Positions 22,840-31,009 of a stretch of 37,102 nt of DNA are shown here, in pieces (within the stretch, counting starts at the first letter, position 1; every line of letters begins with the position of its first letter). The stretch lies in NCBI GenBank assembly GCA_963516675.1, contig CAUQBH010000016.1, positions 1 through 37,102 of the forward strand, read 5' to 3'. Source of the DNA: JABCPE02 sp963516675 (GTDB lineage: Bacteria > Bacteroidota > Bacteroidia > Flavobacteriales > Weeksellaceae). The notes beneath the pieces were generated by a model. The model made no database searches. It was given only the letters and a program-made list of their open reading frames with translations, and was not told the origin of the DNA. The position numbers and the translations under genes were made by a program.

Positions 22840-23883
22840 TTAGTTTATTGTAATTGTGCTGTCAGAGGTTTGAGTGACGGATTCTGTATGTTTTCCATCT
22901 GTCATGCTCTGTTTGTTAGTTGTTTTGATATTAAGGGTAGATTTTTTAATCCATCCTGTATTTTGGTCTATCGTGATATTCCCCTGCTGAGTTCCTTGAA
23001 TGCTTATAGTAGCGGTAACTCCCTGCTGAGTCTGTTTTTCAGATTTTAGAGGAATTCCTCCTTTTATAGAAATCTCCGCGATACCATTTTCTACCTTCGC
23101 GAGAGTGTAAGTAACAGAAGATTTCACCTTTCCGTCTGGAGTGATATTGTCCGTTTCTGTCCAGCTTTCTCCTATTTTCACACCTTTTTTAGGTAAAATA
23201 TTGATTCCTTTGGAGAATTCTTCTTTTATCAATTTTTCATTAAAACCTTGTTTAAACTGCTCTATGAAAGCCTTTTTAGCTTTTGCATCTTTGATTAGAG
23301 GCGAAACAGCTTTCTCTATTTTTGCATAAAGGTCATTGATTCCAGAAATGGAAATCACCTCTCCATTTTCCTTCATTTTAACTGTAAACTTGCTTCCTGC
23401 CAATACCTTATTGATATTCCAGATGTTTTTCAGTTGCTCTTCCTTCGGTGCTGCAGCTTTGGTATCTACTACTACTGTTTTTCCTTCAGCTGTAGAAGAC
23501 ATTTTCTTTCCTACAATATTCAAAGTCAGCTCATAAACACCATTTTCAAAGTTTTCCACCACTACATTTCTCTCATCCACTACTTCCTGTGTTCCACTCA
23601 TGGATTTTCCTGTGTGGTCTTTGATGGTTTGGATTTCTTTCTGTGTTGAAGAAAACGGATAAGTCTTCCCTTTCTCCAAAACAAATTTTTGTGTATAAAC
23701 TCCCGCACTATCAGAAATCGCCATTACCACTGGCACTGCTTTTTCTTCTTCTGTTGTAGTTTTTTCTGCGTTTTCAGTAGTTGTAGCTTGTTTTTTATCT
23801 GTATTTTCGGTTGTCTTTTTATCTTGACTACATGCTGCAAGGGTCATTCCTATGATTCCTATTGCTAAAATTCTCTTTATCAT
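22840..23883 (-). CDS. DUF6263 family lipoprotein
   Basis: The 347-residue protein has an SPII signal (MIKRILAIGIIGMTLAAC, Cys18). A Lys/Thr/Glu-rich flexible linker follows at about 19-48, then a beta-rich domain with 'YPFSSTQKEIQTIKDHTGKS', 'KVKMKENGEVISISGINDLYAKIEKA' and 'LPKKGVKIGESWTE'. This matches the DUF6263 family as I remember it. The domain is probably on the periplasmic side of a membrane; function is unknown. Gene context: 22 bp after rlmB and 5 bp before DUF4834, all on the minus strand. Confidence 0.8.
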   Translation of the reverse strand: MIKRILAIGIIGMTLAACSQDKKTTENTDKKQATTTENAEKTTTEEEKAVPVVMAISDSAGVYTQKFVLEKGKTYPFSSTQKEIQTIKDHTGKSMSGTQEVVDERNVVVENFENGVYELTLNIVGKKMSSTAEGKTVVVDTKAAAPKEEQLKNIWNINKVLAGSKFTVKMKENGEVISISGINDLYAKIEKAVSPLIKDAKAKKAFIEQFKQGFNEKLIKEEFSKGINILPKKGVKIGESWTETDNITPDGKVKSSVTYTLAKVENGIAEISIKGGIPLKSEKQTQQGVTATISIQGTQQGNITIDQNTGWIKKSTLNIKTTNKQSMTDGKHTESVTQTSDSTITIN

Positions 23884-23905
23884 TTTTCTAATTATTATTT
23901 AAAGT

Positions 23906-24661
23906 TTAGTTTAATCTTTGTCTTACCGCTTCATAAAGCACCGCTCCACAAGCCACGGATACATTTAGCGATTGGGTTTTTCCCTGCATTGGGAGTTTTA
24001 TTTTTTCATCAGAGTGATGGAGAACTTCTTTAGAAATTCCTGTTTCCTCGTTACCCATCACGATGGCACATGGCTCACGAAAATCAACCTCGTAGAGCAA
24101 CTTTTGTGCCTTTTCCGTAGAGGCATAAACCAATATTCCTGACTGCTGGAGATAGTCCACCGTATGGGCAAGGTTTTTCTCTTTACATATTTTAATGTTA
24201 TAAAGCGCCCCTGCTGAAGTCTTCATCGCATCAGAGTTGATAGGCGCCGCTCCTTTATCTGGGATAATTACAGCATCTACGCCAACACATTCAGCAGTTC
24301 TGCATATTGCACCAAAGTTTCGCACATCGGTCAATCTATCCAAAATCAATAAAAACGGAACTTTCCCCTCTTCAAAAAGCTGTGGGACAACATCTTCCAC
24401 CTTATAAAAAGCAATATCCGAGATAAAAGCCACCACACCCTGATGATTTTTTCGGGTAAAGCGGTTTAGCTTCTCCACAGGAACATAATTTGCTCTGATT
24501 CCGTGCTTTGAGAGAAGTTTTTTCAGCTCCGCGATGATGTCGCCCTGCAGTCCATTTTGGATAAAAATTTTATCAATGGTTTTTCCCGCCTCTATGGCCT
24601 CTATCACTGGTCGCAGACCGAATATAAAGTCGTCTTTTTTATCTTGATTTCTATCTGTCAT
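23906..24661 (-). CDS. rlmB: 23S rRNA (guanosine(2251)-2'-O)-methyltransferase
   Basis: This SPOUT-class enzyme methylates the ribose of G2251 in the peptidyl-transferase loop of 23S rRNA, using S-adenosylmethionine. The 251-residue protein has an N-terminal L30-like rRNA-binding domain (FIFGLRPVIEAIEAGKTIDK). The catalytic domain has the three SPOUT motifs: LDRLTDVRNFGAICRTAECVG, IVMGNEETGIS and LPMQGKTQSLNVSVACGAVLYE, which form the trefoil knot. Related TrmH-type enzymes are an alternative, but the N-terminal domain favours RlmB. It lies 6 bp after the DinB-like gene on the same strand. Confidence 0.92.
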   Translation of the reverse strand: MTDRNQDKKDDFIFGLRPVIEAIEAGKTIDKIFIQNGLQGDIIAELKKLLSKHGIRANYVPVEKLNRFTRKNHQGVVAFISDIAFYKVEDVVPQLFEEGKVPFLLILDRLTDVRNFGAICRTAECVGVDAVIIPDKGAAPINSDAMKTSAGALYNIKICKEKNLAHTVDYLQQSGILVYASTEKAQKLLYEVDFREPCAIVMGNEETGISKEVLHHSDEKIKLPMQGKTQSLNVSVACGAVLYEAVRQRLN

Positions 24662-24667
24662 TTCTCT

Positions 24668-25120
24668 TTATCCTAATAAAATTTTTCTTTGAGCCATAAC
24701 ATGTCCGAGATGAATTCCCTCATGTATATTATTATAAATAATGGCATTTTCAATATTCTTCAACTCTAATCCAAAACTTGTGGAATAAGTTTTATAATCA
24801 GCAAAATATCCTTCATCATAATCAGAAGCCAACAGCTTGGAAGTTTCTTTTAATATAAAAACCAAATTTTCTACATCTTCCTCCTCTTCATCAAAACACG
24901 GAAAAGTTCCCTTTTTATAGAGTTCTACCCTTTTTTGGTCTACTCTAAAATCATTTCCTGTAAGGTAATAATGTAAAAGCTGCTGCGTGGCAACACAATA
25001 GGCTATATTCCAAAAAATATGATTATTAAATCCATCTGGAACCACAAAAAGAGCATCAAAAGGCGTTTCCAAAAGAAAAGTAGGTATATGAAACTTTAAT
25101 ATTGAATGCCCAAAACACAA
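24668..25120 (-). CDS. DinB-like protein with replaced N-terminus (chimeric)
   Basis: From about residue 27 on, the 150-residue frame is a DinB/YfiT-type protein: 'VPDGFNNHIFWNIAYCVATQQLLHYYLTG', then 'YSTSFGLELKNIENAIIYNNIHEGIHLGHVMAQRK'. The last block carries the metal-binding His pair (HEGIHLGH) of the four-helix bundle. His seems absent from the first helix region where the third ligand normally sits. The first about 22 codons come from DNA that in another frame encodes a YitT-like fragment, so the real N-terminal helix of about 25-30 residues is missing. DinB-family proteins include metal-dependent thiol transferases; whether this one folds is doubtful. It lies 6 bp before rlmB. Confidence 0.6.
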   Translation of the reverse strand: MCFGHSILKFHIPTFLLETPFDALFVVPDGFNNHIFWNIAYCVATQQLLHYYLTGNDFRVDQKRVELYKKGTFPCFDEEEEDVENLVFILKETSKLLASDYDEGYFADYKTYSTSFGLELKNIENAIIYNNIHEGIHLGHVMAQRKILLG

Positions 25121-25270
25121 TAGATGATAAACCTGCTACACCACCCGACTAATGTCGTTTGGAAGTAAAAATATGGTCCAACCAATGCTGTACGAGATAC
25201 ACCCGATAGCAATCATGATGTAATCTAAAGTTTCTCGATAAAATACCCTTTTTGAAATTGTTATAACCAT
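25056..25270 (-). pseudogene. Broken 5' fragment of a YitT-type membrane protein gene
   Basis: An ATG at 25270 opens MVITISKRVFYRETLDYIMI, then 'GWTIFLLPNDIS', and stops at 25136. One base out of register (near 25146-25150), the same strand continues GGVAGLSSIVFWAFNIKVSY and ends at a TGA at 25056-25058. Joined, the two parts match the start of YitT/DUF161 membrane proteins: a first membrane helix, a 'P..I..GGV.G.S.I' motif and the start of the next helix. The remaining four-fifths of the gene are absent; the DinB-like frame takes over at the break. A -7 element precedes the ATG, so the fragment keeps its original promoter. Confidence 0.65.
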
Positions 25271-25293
25271 TTATTAAGTCTATTTATTTTTTG

Positions 25294-25301
25294 CAAAAGT
25301 A
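25294..25301 (-). promoter_or_regulatory. -7 element of the YitT remnant
   Basis: TACTTTTG on the minus strand, 23 bp before the ATG at 25270. It may now drive the DinB-like gene and rlmB. Confidence 0.45.
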
Positions 25302-25335
25302 CTTATTTAAATTGAATAAAGCGATTTTAAAGCAC

Positions 25336-25378
25336 AAAAAATGCCACCATAAAGCATAAATTGCAATATGAAGGCATT
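25336..25378 (-). terminator. Terminator of the metal ATPase gene
   Basis: On the minus strand AATGCCTTCAT pairs with ATGGTGGCATT (one mismatch) around a 17-nt loop, followed by a T-run of six. It lies 78 bp after the ATPase stop and before the YitT remnant. Confidence 0.7.
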
Positions 25379-25455
25379 CGCTTTTGATTTTGATTTTATA
25401 TATTATATTGTTTTTTGTATTGACATATTCTTTTTGTGGCGTTAAAAGAATATAC

Positions 25456-27342
25456 TTATTTTACCTTTAAAGCTCGTGTGGCATTTAAAACGGCAAATAC
25501 CATAACACCTACATCGGCAAAAACTGCCATTCCCATTGTTGCTATACCAATGGTGGAAAGTGCAAGTACTGTAACCTTAACGCCAATAGCAAATATTGCA
25601 TTTTGGCGTGCAATGCCTATTGTTCGACGAGAAATACCGATGGCTTTGACAATTTTGGAAGGTTTGTCGTCCATTAAAACTACATCTGCAGCTTCTATGG
25701 CTGCATCACTTCCAAGTGCTCCCATGGCTATGCCAATATCTGCTCGAGCTAATACTGGAGCATCGTTTATTCCATCGCCAACAAAAGCAAGCGTGTTGTT
25801 TGCCGATTTTTCGTTAAGCAGGTGTTCAACATGTTCAACTTTATCGGCAGGCATTAGTTCACTATAATGCTCATCTATACCTAATTGCTCAGATACAAAG
25901 TTTGCAACCTCTTTGTGGTCACCTGTTAACATTACAGTTTTTTCTATTCCCACTTTCTTTAATGATGTAATAGCGTGTGCAGAATCAGTTTTTATTTGGT
26001 CGGATATGATGATGTGCCCAGCATATACTCCGTCTATCCCAACATATATTATGGTACCTTTGAAGTGATTACATTTGTCGCAATTTGCTATTTCTGCTCC
26101 AATTGATTTCATCATTTTTTCATTTCCTACACATATGTTTTTGCCGTTGATTTCGGCAGAAATACCTTGACCGGCAATCTCTTTTATGTTTTCAACTTTA
26201 CAATCACAAGAGTTGTCTTTGTAGGCATTACATAATGCAGTAGCAATGGGGTGAGTAGAATATTGCTCTACATGGGCTGCAAGATGCAAGAATTCCTGTT
26301 CTGAAATATTATTTGGATGAATGGATTCCACCTCAAAAACACCACGGGTTAGTGTGCCTGTTTTGTCGAATACAATTGTTTTGGTGCGTGCTAATGCTTC
26401 CATATAGTTGCCTCCTTTTATAAGAATACCAACGTGTCCAGCACCACCAATACCACAGAAGAACGATAAAGGGATGGAAATCACTAAAGCACATGGACAA
26501 CTTACAATAAGAAATGTAAGTGCACGATAAAGCCAAGTAAATAAAGCATCAGTATAGCTTGCAGCAAAAAATGGCGGAATAAACGCTAAAAAGAGGGCAG
26601 AAATAACTACTATAGGTGTGTAAATTCGTGCAAATCGACGAATGAAAGATTCGCTTTTTGATTTGCTTTCGCTTGCTTCTTCTACTAAATTTAAAATTTT
26701 GGATGCAGTAGAATTGCTGAAAGTTTTATTCACTTTCACCTTCAATACTCCTGATATATTTATGCAACCAGATATGACAGAATCCCCAAATGCTACATCC
26801 TTGGGAACACTTTCTCCTGTTAGTGCTACCGTATTTAAACTTGAACTACCTTCAATTACTTCTCCGTCAAGCGGAATTTTTTCGCCTGGTTTGATAACAA
26901 CTACTTCTCCAACAGCAATAGTAGAAGGATTTACCACGATTGATTCGCCATTTCTTAAAACGTTAGCTGTGTCTGGATGTATATCCATTAGATCTGAAAT
27001 GGAGTCACGAGTTTTATCTTCAGCATAATGTTCAAACAATTCGCCAATTTGGAAGAATAACATTACGAAGACACCTTCTAAGAATTGAGGCTCGCCATTG
27101 GGTAAAAAGCCCACGACGAAAGCTCCTATTGTGGCAACAGCCATAAGAAAATTCTCATCAAAAGGGTCGCCCTCCATAATTCCTTCTACAGCTTCGTGTA
27201 ATACATCGTAGCTGATAAGTAAATATGGAATAAGATAAATGATGAGTATTTGCCATATCGGTAGATTACAGTTACGCTCTGTTAACCATGCTACTAGTAA
27301 CAGCACAGAGGTTAGACCGATTCTTATTAGTTTCTTTTTCAT
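25456..27342 (-). CDS. Heavy-metal translocating P-type ATPase (Zn/Cd/Pb, ZntA-like)
   Basis: The 628-residue P1B-type ATPase should pump divalent Zn, Cd or Pb out of the cell. Motifs: TGES (175-178), transmembrane metal site CPC (282-284), phosphorylation site DKTGT with Asp326, HP dipeptide (364-365), GDGINDAP (522-529), Lys589 and Asp610 in the last two membrane helices. The CPC plus Lys/Asp set marks the P1B-2 (ZntA/CadA) subgroup. There is no N-terminal heavy-metal-associated domain. Instead, the nucleotide-binding domain carries two cysteine pairs, CDC (379-381) and CDKC (421-424), which might sense metal. The gene stands alone with its own promoter and terminator and could have arrived by transfer. 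Confidence 0.95.
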   Translation of the reverse strand: MKKKLIRIGLTSVLLLVAWLTERNCNLPIWQILIIYLIPYLLISYDVLHEAVEGIMEGDPFDENFLMAVATIGAFVVGFLPNGEPQFLEGVFVMLFFQIGELFEHYAEDKTRDSISDLMDIHPDTANVLRNGESIVVNPSTIAVGEVVVIKPGEKIPLDGEVIEGSSSLNTVALTGESVPKDVAFGDSVISGCINISGVLKVKVNKTFSNSTASKILNLVEEASESKSKSESFIRRFARIYTPIVVISALFLAFIPPFFAASYTDALFTWLYRALTFLIVSCPCALVISIPLSFFCGIGGAGHVGILIKGGNYMEALARTKTIVFDKTGTLTRGVFEVESIHPNNISEQEFLHLAAHVEQYSTHPIATALCNAYKDNSCDCKVENIKEIAGQGISAEINGKNICVGNEKMMKSIGAEIANCDKCNHFKGTIIYVGIDGVYAGHIIISDQIKTDSAHAITSLKKVGIEKTVMLTGDHKEVANFVSEQLGIDEHYSELMPADKVEHVEHLLNEKSANNTLAFVGDGINDAPVLARADIGIAMGALGSDAAIEAADVVLMDDKPSKIVKAIGISRRTIGIARQNAIFAIGVKVTVLALSTIGIATMGMAVFADVGVMVFAVLNATRALKVK

Positions 27343-27372
27343 TATTTTTTAGATTTGTTACTAATTTCGATG

Positions 27373-27407
27373 CAAAAGTAAATAAAAGAGAATGCAACCA
27401 AGTTGCA
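27373..27407 (-). promoter_or_regulatory. Promoter and palindrome of the metal ATPase gene
   Basis: TACTTTTG (27373-27380, minus strand) is a -7 element 30 bp before the ATG. A TTG lies 18 bp further upstream, within TGCAAC-CAA-GTTGCA (27393-27407), a perfect 6-bp inverted repeat. A repressor bound there would cover the -33 region, so a metal-responsive operator is possible. Confidence 0.45.
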
Positions 27408-27642
27408 AAGTTGCTGTCGCATTTAAATAAAAAACTTCATAAAAAAGGATAAACACCAATAAGTTACCTTGAAAAGCCTGAAAAATAGGTGAAAGCAGAA
27501 AATAAATAAACTTTTATTCGTCTGTTCAGCAATTAATACTTAAAAAAGAACCTTTCGTAGTTTTTCCCTTATCTGCTGATGCGCCACAAAGTGATAATCC
27601 ATCTTCTTTTTTTGTTTAAAAATCCAAAAATAATCTATTTAA
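27408..27642. other. Non-coding gap between the ATPase promoter and the moxR promoter
   Basis: The genes flanking this stretch start 411 bp apart and point away from each other. Beyond the two promoters I see no open frame of useful length, no tRNA, and no clear hairpin here. The sequence is AT-rich. Confidence 0.5.
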
Positions 27643-27675
27643 TTGGATTAAACAAAATTGATTTGGTTAGATTTG
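27643..27675 (+). promoter_or_regulatory. Probable promoter of the moxR-nrd-bat operon
   Basis: TTGG (27643-27646) and TAGATTTG (27668-27675) have 21 bp between them, close to the Bacteroidota form. TTTGTT-TTTT-AACAAA (27672-27687), an inverted repeat, overlaps the -7 element and could be a regulator site. The start codon is 78 bp downstream. Confidence 0.45.
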
Positions 27676-27753
27676 TTTTTTAACAAACTTTAATACTTAT
27701 TTTTTGATTATTAAACATTTTTGTTAGAAATTTACCCACTCATTTTAACAATT

Positions 27754-28758
27754 ATGTCAGAATTACATCAAGCAGAAGAAATAAAAATATTAACGGAGAA
27801 AATACAGGTTCAGAACCATTATTTTTCCCTTTTAAAGGAAGAAATCAATAAAGCCATTATCGGACAGGAATACATGGTGGAGCGCCTTCTCATAGGACTT
27901 CTCGGAAATGGACACATCTTGCTGGAAGGAGTACCAGGGCTGGCAAAAACCTTGGCTATCAAGACCCTTTCCGAGGCTGTAAGTGGAGAATTTTCCAGAA
28001 TACAATTTACTCCCGACTTGCTCCCAGCGGATGTCATCGGGACGATGATTTATAATGTCAAAGAAAATGATTTTTTGGTCAAAAAAGGACCTATTTTCGC
28101 TAATTTTGTTTTAGCGGATGAAATCAACCGTGCGCCTTCCAAAGTGCAGTCTGCTCTCTTGGAAGCCATGCAGGAAAAACAAGTAACCATAGGCGATGAG
28201 ACCATGCCGCTGCCAAAACCTTTCTTGGTTTTAGCGACGCAGAACCCAATAGACCAAGAAGGAACTTACCTCCTGCCAGAAGCGCAGAGCGACCGTTTTA
28301 TGCTGAAATGCAAGATAGACTACCCTTCTTTCGAAGATGAGCGAAAGGTAATGCGCATGGTAGCTACAGCCCGCCAGCCGAAGATAAAACCAGTAATTTC
28401 ACTGGAAAACATCTCCGAAGCAAAGGAACTCATCAACCAAATTTACCTTGATGAAAAGATAGAAAAATATATCCTTGATATGGTTTTCGCGACCCGTTAT
28501 CCTGAGCAATACGGACTTGCAGAACTGAAAGATTACATCAGTTTTGGTGTTTCACCGAGAGCTTCTATCAACTTGGCTATCGCCTCTCGTGCTGTGGCAT
28601 TCCTCAAAAATAGAGCTTTCGTTACTCCAGAAGATGTGAAAGGCATCGCAAAAGATGTTCTCCGCCATCGTATAGGGCTTACTTTTGAAGCGGAAGCGGA
28701 AAACATCAGCGCAGAAAATATTATAGATAAAATTTTGAGCAAAATACAAGCTCCTTAA
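27754..28758 (+). CDS. MoxR-type AAA+ ATPase
   Basis: The 334-residue cytosolic AAA+ protein (start MSELHQAEEI at 27754; an upstream TTG at 27721 is less likely) has Walker A GVPGLAKT (59-66), Walker B VLADEINRAP (119-128), and 'LLPEAQSDRFMLK' with the arginine finger region. It is the MoxR family, which together with VWA-domain proteins acts as a chaperone that matures or activates partner enzymes. In Bacteroidota it normally leads the bat (Bacteroides aerotolerance) operon, followed by a DUF58 gene. Here it is followed, 7 bp later, by nrdG and nrdD; the DUF58 gene comes only after these. Confidence 0.93.
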   Translation: MSELHQAEEIKILTEKIQVQNHYFSLLKEEINKAIIGQEYMVERLLIGLLGNGHILLEGVPGLAKTLAIKTLSEAVSGEFSRIQFTPDLLPADVIGTMIYNVKENDFLVKKGPIFANFVLADEINRAPSKVQSALLEAMQEKQVTIGDETMPLPKPFLVLATQNPIDQEGTYLLPEAQSDRFMLKCKIDYPSFEDERKVMRMVATARQPKIKPVISLENISEAKELINQIYLDEKIEKYILDMVFATRYPEQYGLAELKDYISFGVSPRASINLAIASRAVAFLKNRAFVTPEDVKGIAKDVLRHRIGLTFEAEAENISAENIIDKILSKIQAP

Positions 28759-28765
28759 TGGGAAA

Positions 28766-29218
28766 ATGCTTCACTATCATGACATACAAGTGGTGTTGCA
28801 GGAAGTTCCTGGGCAAATCAGCCTTTGTTTCAGTATCACAGGCTGTCCTCTGCGGTGCGAAGGCTGTCACTCGCCATTTTTATGGAAAAACGGAAGCGGA
28901 GAAATATTAACAGATGAGCTGTTTGCAGATTTTTTAGACAAATACAAAAGTATGATTTCCTGCGTTCTCTTTATGGGAGGCGAATGGGAAGAAGAAGATT
29001 TGATTAACAAACTAAAAATAGCCGAAGACAACGGACTAAACACCTGTCTTTACACAGGAATGGAAGATGTTTCGGATGAGATTAAAAACCATCTCACTTG
29101 GCTGAAAACAGGGCCTTGGATACCGGAATTGGGCGGATTGGACAGTCCTGAAACCAATCAAAAATTTATAGAGGTAAAAACTAATAAACTACTAAATCAT
29201 TATTTTGTAAAACATTAA
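28766..29218 (+). CDS. nrdG: Anaerobic ribonucleotide reductase activating protein
   Basis: This radical-SAM enzyme uses a [4Fe-4S] cluster and S-adenosylmethionine to place the glycyl radical on NrdD. The 150-residue protein has the cluster motif CPLRCEGC (Cys27, Cys31, Cys34) and 'VLFMGGEW', the SAM-binding GGE-type motif. 'CLYTGMEDVSDE' follows. Length and motifs fit NrdG. Its start is 7 bp after the moxR stop and its stop 12 bp before nrdD, so it is in the same transcript. It works only under oxygen-free conditions. Confidence 0.93.
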   Translation: MLHYHDIQVVLQEVPGQISLCFSITGCPLRCEGCHSPFLWKNGSGEILTDELFADFLDKYKSMISCVLFMGGEWEEEDLINKLKIAEDNGLNTCLYTGMEDVSDEIKNHLTWLKTGPWIPELGGLDSPETNQKFIEVKTNKLLNHYFVKH

Positions 29219-29230
29219 AAATTTAACACC

Positions 29231-31009
29231 ATGATTCGTCTAACACCTTCACAAATCAATAAGAAAATTGATTTTATCCAAAATTACATCAAAGCAGGTA
29301 ACGCCGCATCAGCTTCTTCCGTAGATGCAAACGCAAATGTAACCTCCAAAAACATCGCAACTATGGAGGCTGAAATCAATAAGGATATCAATATCCAAAT
29401 CAACCGTGAACTGGTACGCAGAAAAATCGCAAGTCTTTTCGATGAAGAGACTGCAAATGAGTATGTTCGCCAGATAGAAAACCACGAAATCTATGTCCAT
29501 GACGAAACCTCTCTGAAACCCTACTGCGTGTCTATCAGCATGTATCCTTTTCTACTTGACGGACTTCTGAAAATAGGCGGAGAAAGTAGAGCACCAAAGC
29601 ATTTGGAGAGTTTCTGCGGTGAGTTCGTGAATTTAGTTTTTGCGGTAAGTTCGCAGTTTGCAGGAGCTTTGGCAACAGTGGAGTTTTTGCTTTATTTTGA
29701 CCATTTTGCGGCGAAAGATTTTGGCGAAAACTATTTAGAAACTAATACTAAAACCATAGAAAACCACTTACAGCATGTGGTTTACGCAATCAATCAGCCT
29801 GCGGCAGCGCGTGGATATCAGTCTGTATTCTGGAACATTTCGCTTTATGACAAGCCTTATTTTGACAGCATGTTTGGCGATTTTGTCTTTCCTGATATGA
29901 CCCGCCCTGACTGGGAGCGATTTTCTCGTTTCCAAAAATTCTTTATGAAGTGGTTTAATGCCGAAAGAACCAAAGCTATTTTGACTTTCCCTGTGGTTAC
30001 CGCAGCTATGCTCACAGATGGAACTAAGCCTGTGGATGGTGATTTTGCAGAAATGTGCGCAGAGGAACTCAGCGAGGGAAATTCTTTCTTTATTTATCAG
30101 TCTGAGAGTGCAGACAGCCTAGCTTCTTGCTGCCGACTGCGCAACGAAATCAGTGATAATACCTTCAGCTATTCGCTCGGTGCTGGCGGTGTGGCAACAG
30201 GCTCTATCAATGTTATCACACTGAATATCAATAGACTAATTCAACAAAAGAAAGATATTGCTAAAGAAATTCAAAAAATCCATAAATACCAAGTTGCTTA
30301 CCGAAAATTAGTGGAAGAATACAAAGCCGCAGGACTTCTGCCTGTGTATGATGCAGGTTTTATTTCTTTGGACAAACAATTTTTGACCATCGGAATCAAT
30401 GGAATGGTGGAAGCTGCCGAATATCTGGGCATAGAGGCAAACAACAATACGGATTACAAAAATTTCGTAAGTCATTATCTTAAAATCATTTACGAAGAAA
30501 ATAAAAAAGCAAAACAGCTCTACGGTTATATGTTCAACACGGAATTTGTTCCAGCAGAAAACCTCGGTGTGAAAAATGCTATTTGGGACAAAAAAGATGG
30601 ACTCTTCTCACCTCGTGAGTGCTACAACTCATACTTCTACCCTGTTGAAAATGAGAAGATTAATGTTTTAGATAAAATTATTCTTCACGGAAAAGAAATC
30701 ATCCAATATCTGGATGGCGGCTCGGCTCTTCATCTCAATTTAGAAGAAACGCCAAACAAAGATGGTTTCCTCAAATTACTGAATGCCACAGCATTAGCAG
30801 GGTGTAATTATTTTTGTTTTAATATTCGTATTACTATTTGTAACGACTGTGACCACATAGACAAACGAACTCTGTACGAGTGCAGCAGTTGTCATTCCAA
30901 GGATATAGACCACGCTACTAGAGTGATAGGCTATCTAAAACGAGTATCTTGTTTCAGCAATGCACGCCAGAAGGAACATCAGCTAAGACATTATCATCTT
31001 TCAAAATAA
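29231..31009 (+). CDS. nrdD: Class III anaerobic ribonucleoside-triphosphate reductase
   Basis: This oxygen-sensitive enzyme reduces ribonucleoside triphosphates to dNTPs. The 592-residue protein has the substrate-side 'KPYCVSISMYPFL' and thiyl-radical region 'LASCCRLRNE'. The C-terminal zinc site has Cys537, Cys540 (CNDC), Cys551 and Cys554 (CSSC), and the glycyl-radical motif RVIGYL has Gly567. It starts directly with the catalytic fold region; an N-terminal ATP-cone is not evident, so allosteric overall regulation may differ from the E. coli enzyme. Activation by NrdG (upstream) is expected. Its TAA overlaps the next ATG as TAATG at 31007-31011, so nrdD and the DUF58 gene are translationally coupled. 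Confidence 0.95.
   Translation: MIRLTPSQINKKIDFIQNYIKAGNAASASSVDANANVTSKNIATMEAEINKDINIQINRELVRRKIASLFDEETANEYVRQIENHEIYVHDETSLKPYCVSISMYPFLLDGLLKIGGESRAPKHLESFCGEFVNLVFAVSSQFAGALATVEFLLYFDHFAAKDFGENYLETNTKTIENHLQHVVYAINQPAAARGYQSVFWNISLYDKPYFDSMFGDFVFPDMTRPDWERFSRFQKFFMKWFNAERTKAILTFPVVTAAMLTDGTKPVDGDFAEMCAEELSEGNSFFIYQSESADSLASCCRLRNEISDNTFSYSLGAGGVATGSINVITLNINRLIQQKKDIAKEIQKIHKYQVAYRKLVEEYKAAGLLPVYDAGFISLDKQFLTIGINGMVEAAEYLGIEANNNTDYKNFVSHYLKIIYEENKKAKQLYGYMFNTEFVPAENLGVKNAIWDKKDGLFSPRECYNSYFYPVENEKINVLDKIILHGKEIIQYLDGGSALHLNLEETPNKDGFLKLLNATALAGCNYFCFNIRITICNDCDHIDKRTLYECSSCHSKDIDHATRVIGYLKRVSCFSNARQKEHQLRHYHLSK

Noticed and set aside
25436..27028. Plus-strand frames of 128-143 codons opposite the metal ATPase
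   Set aside because: They are antisense to a gene with complete P-type ATPase motifs and have no family pattern.
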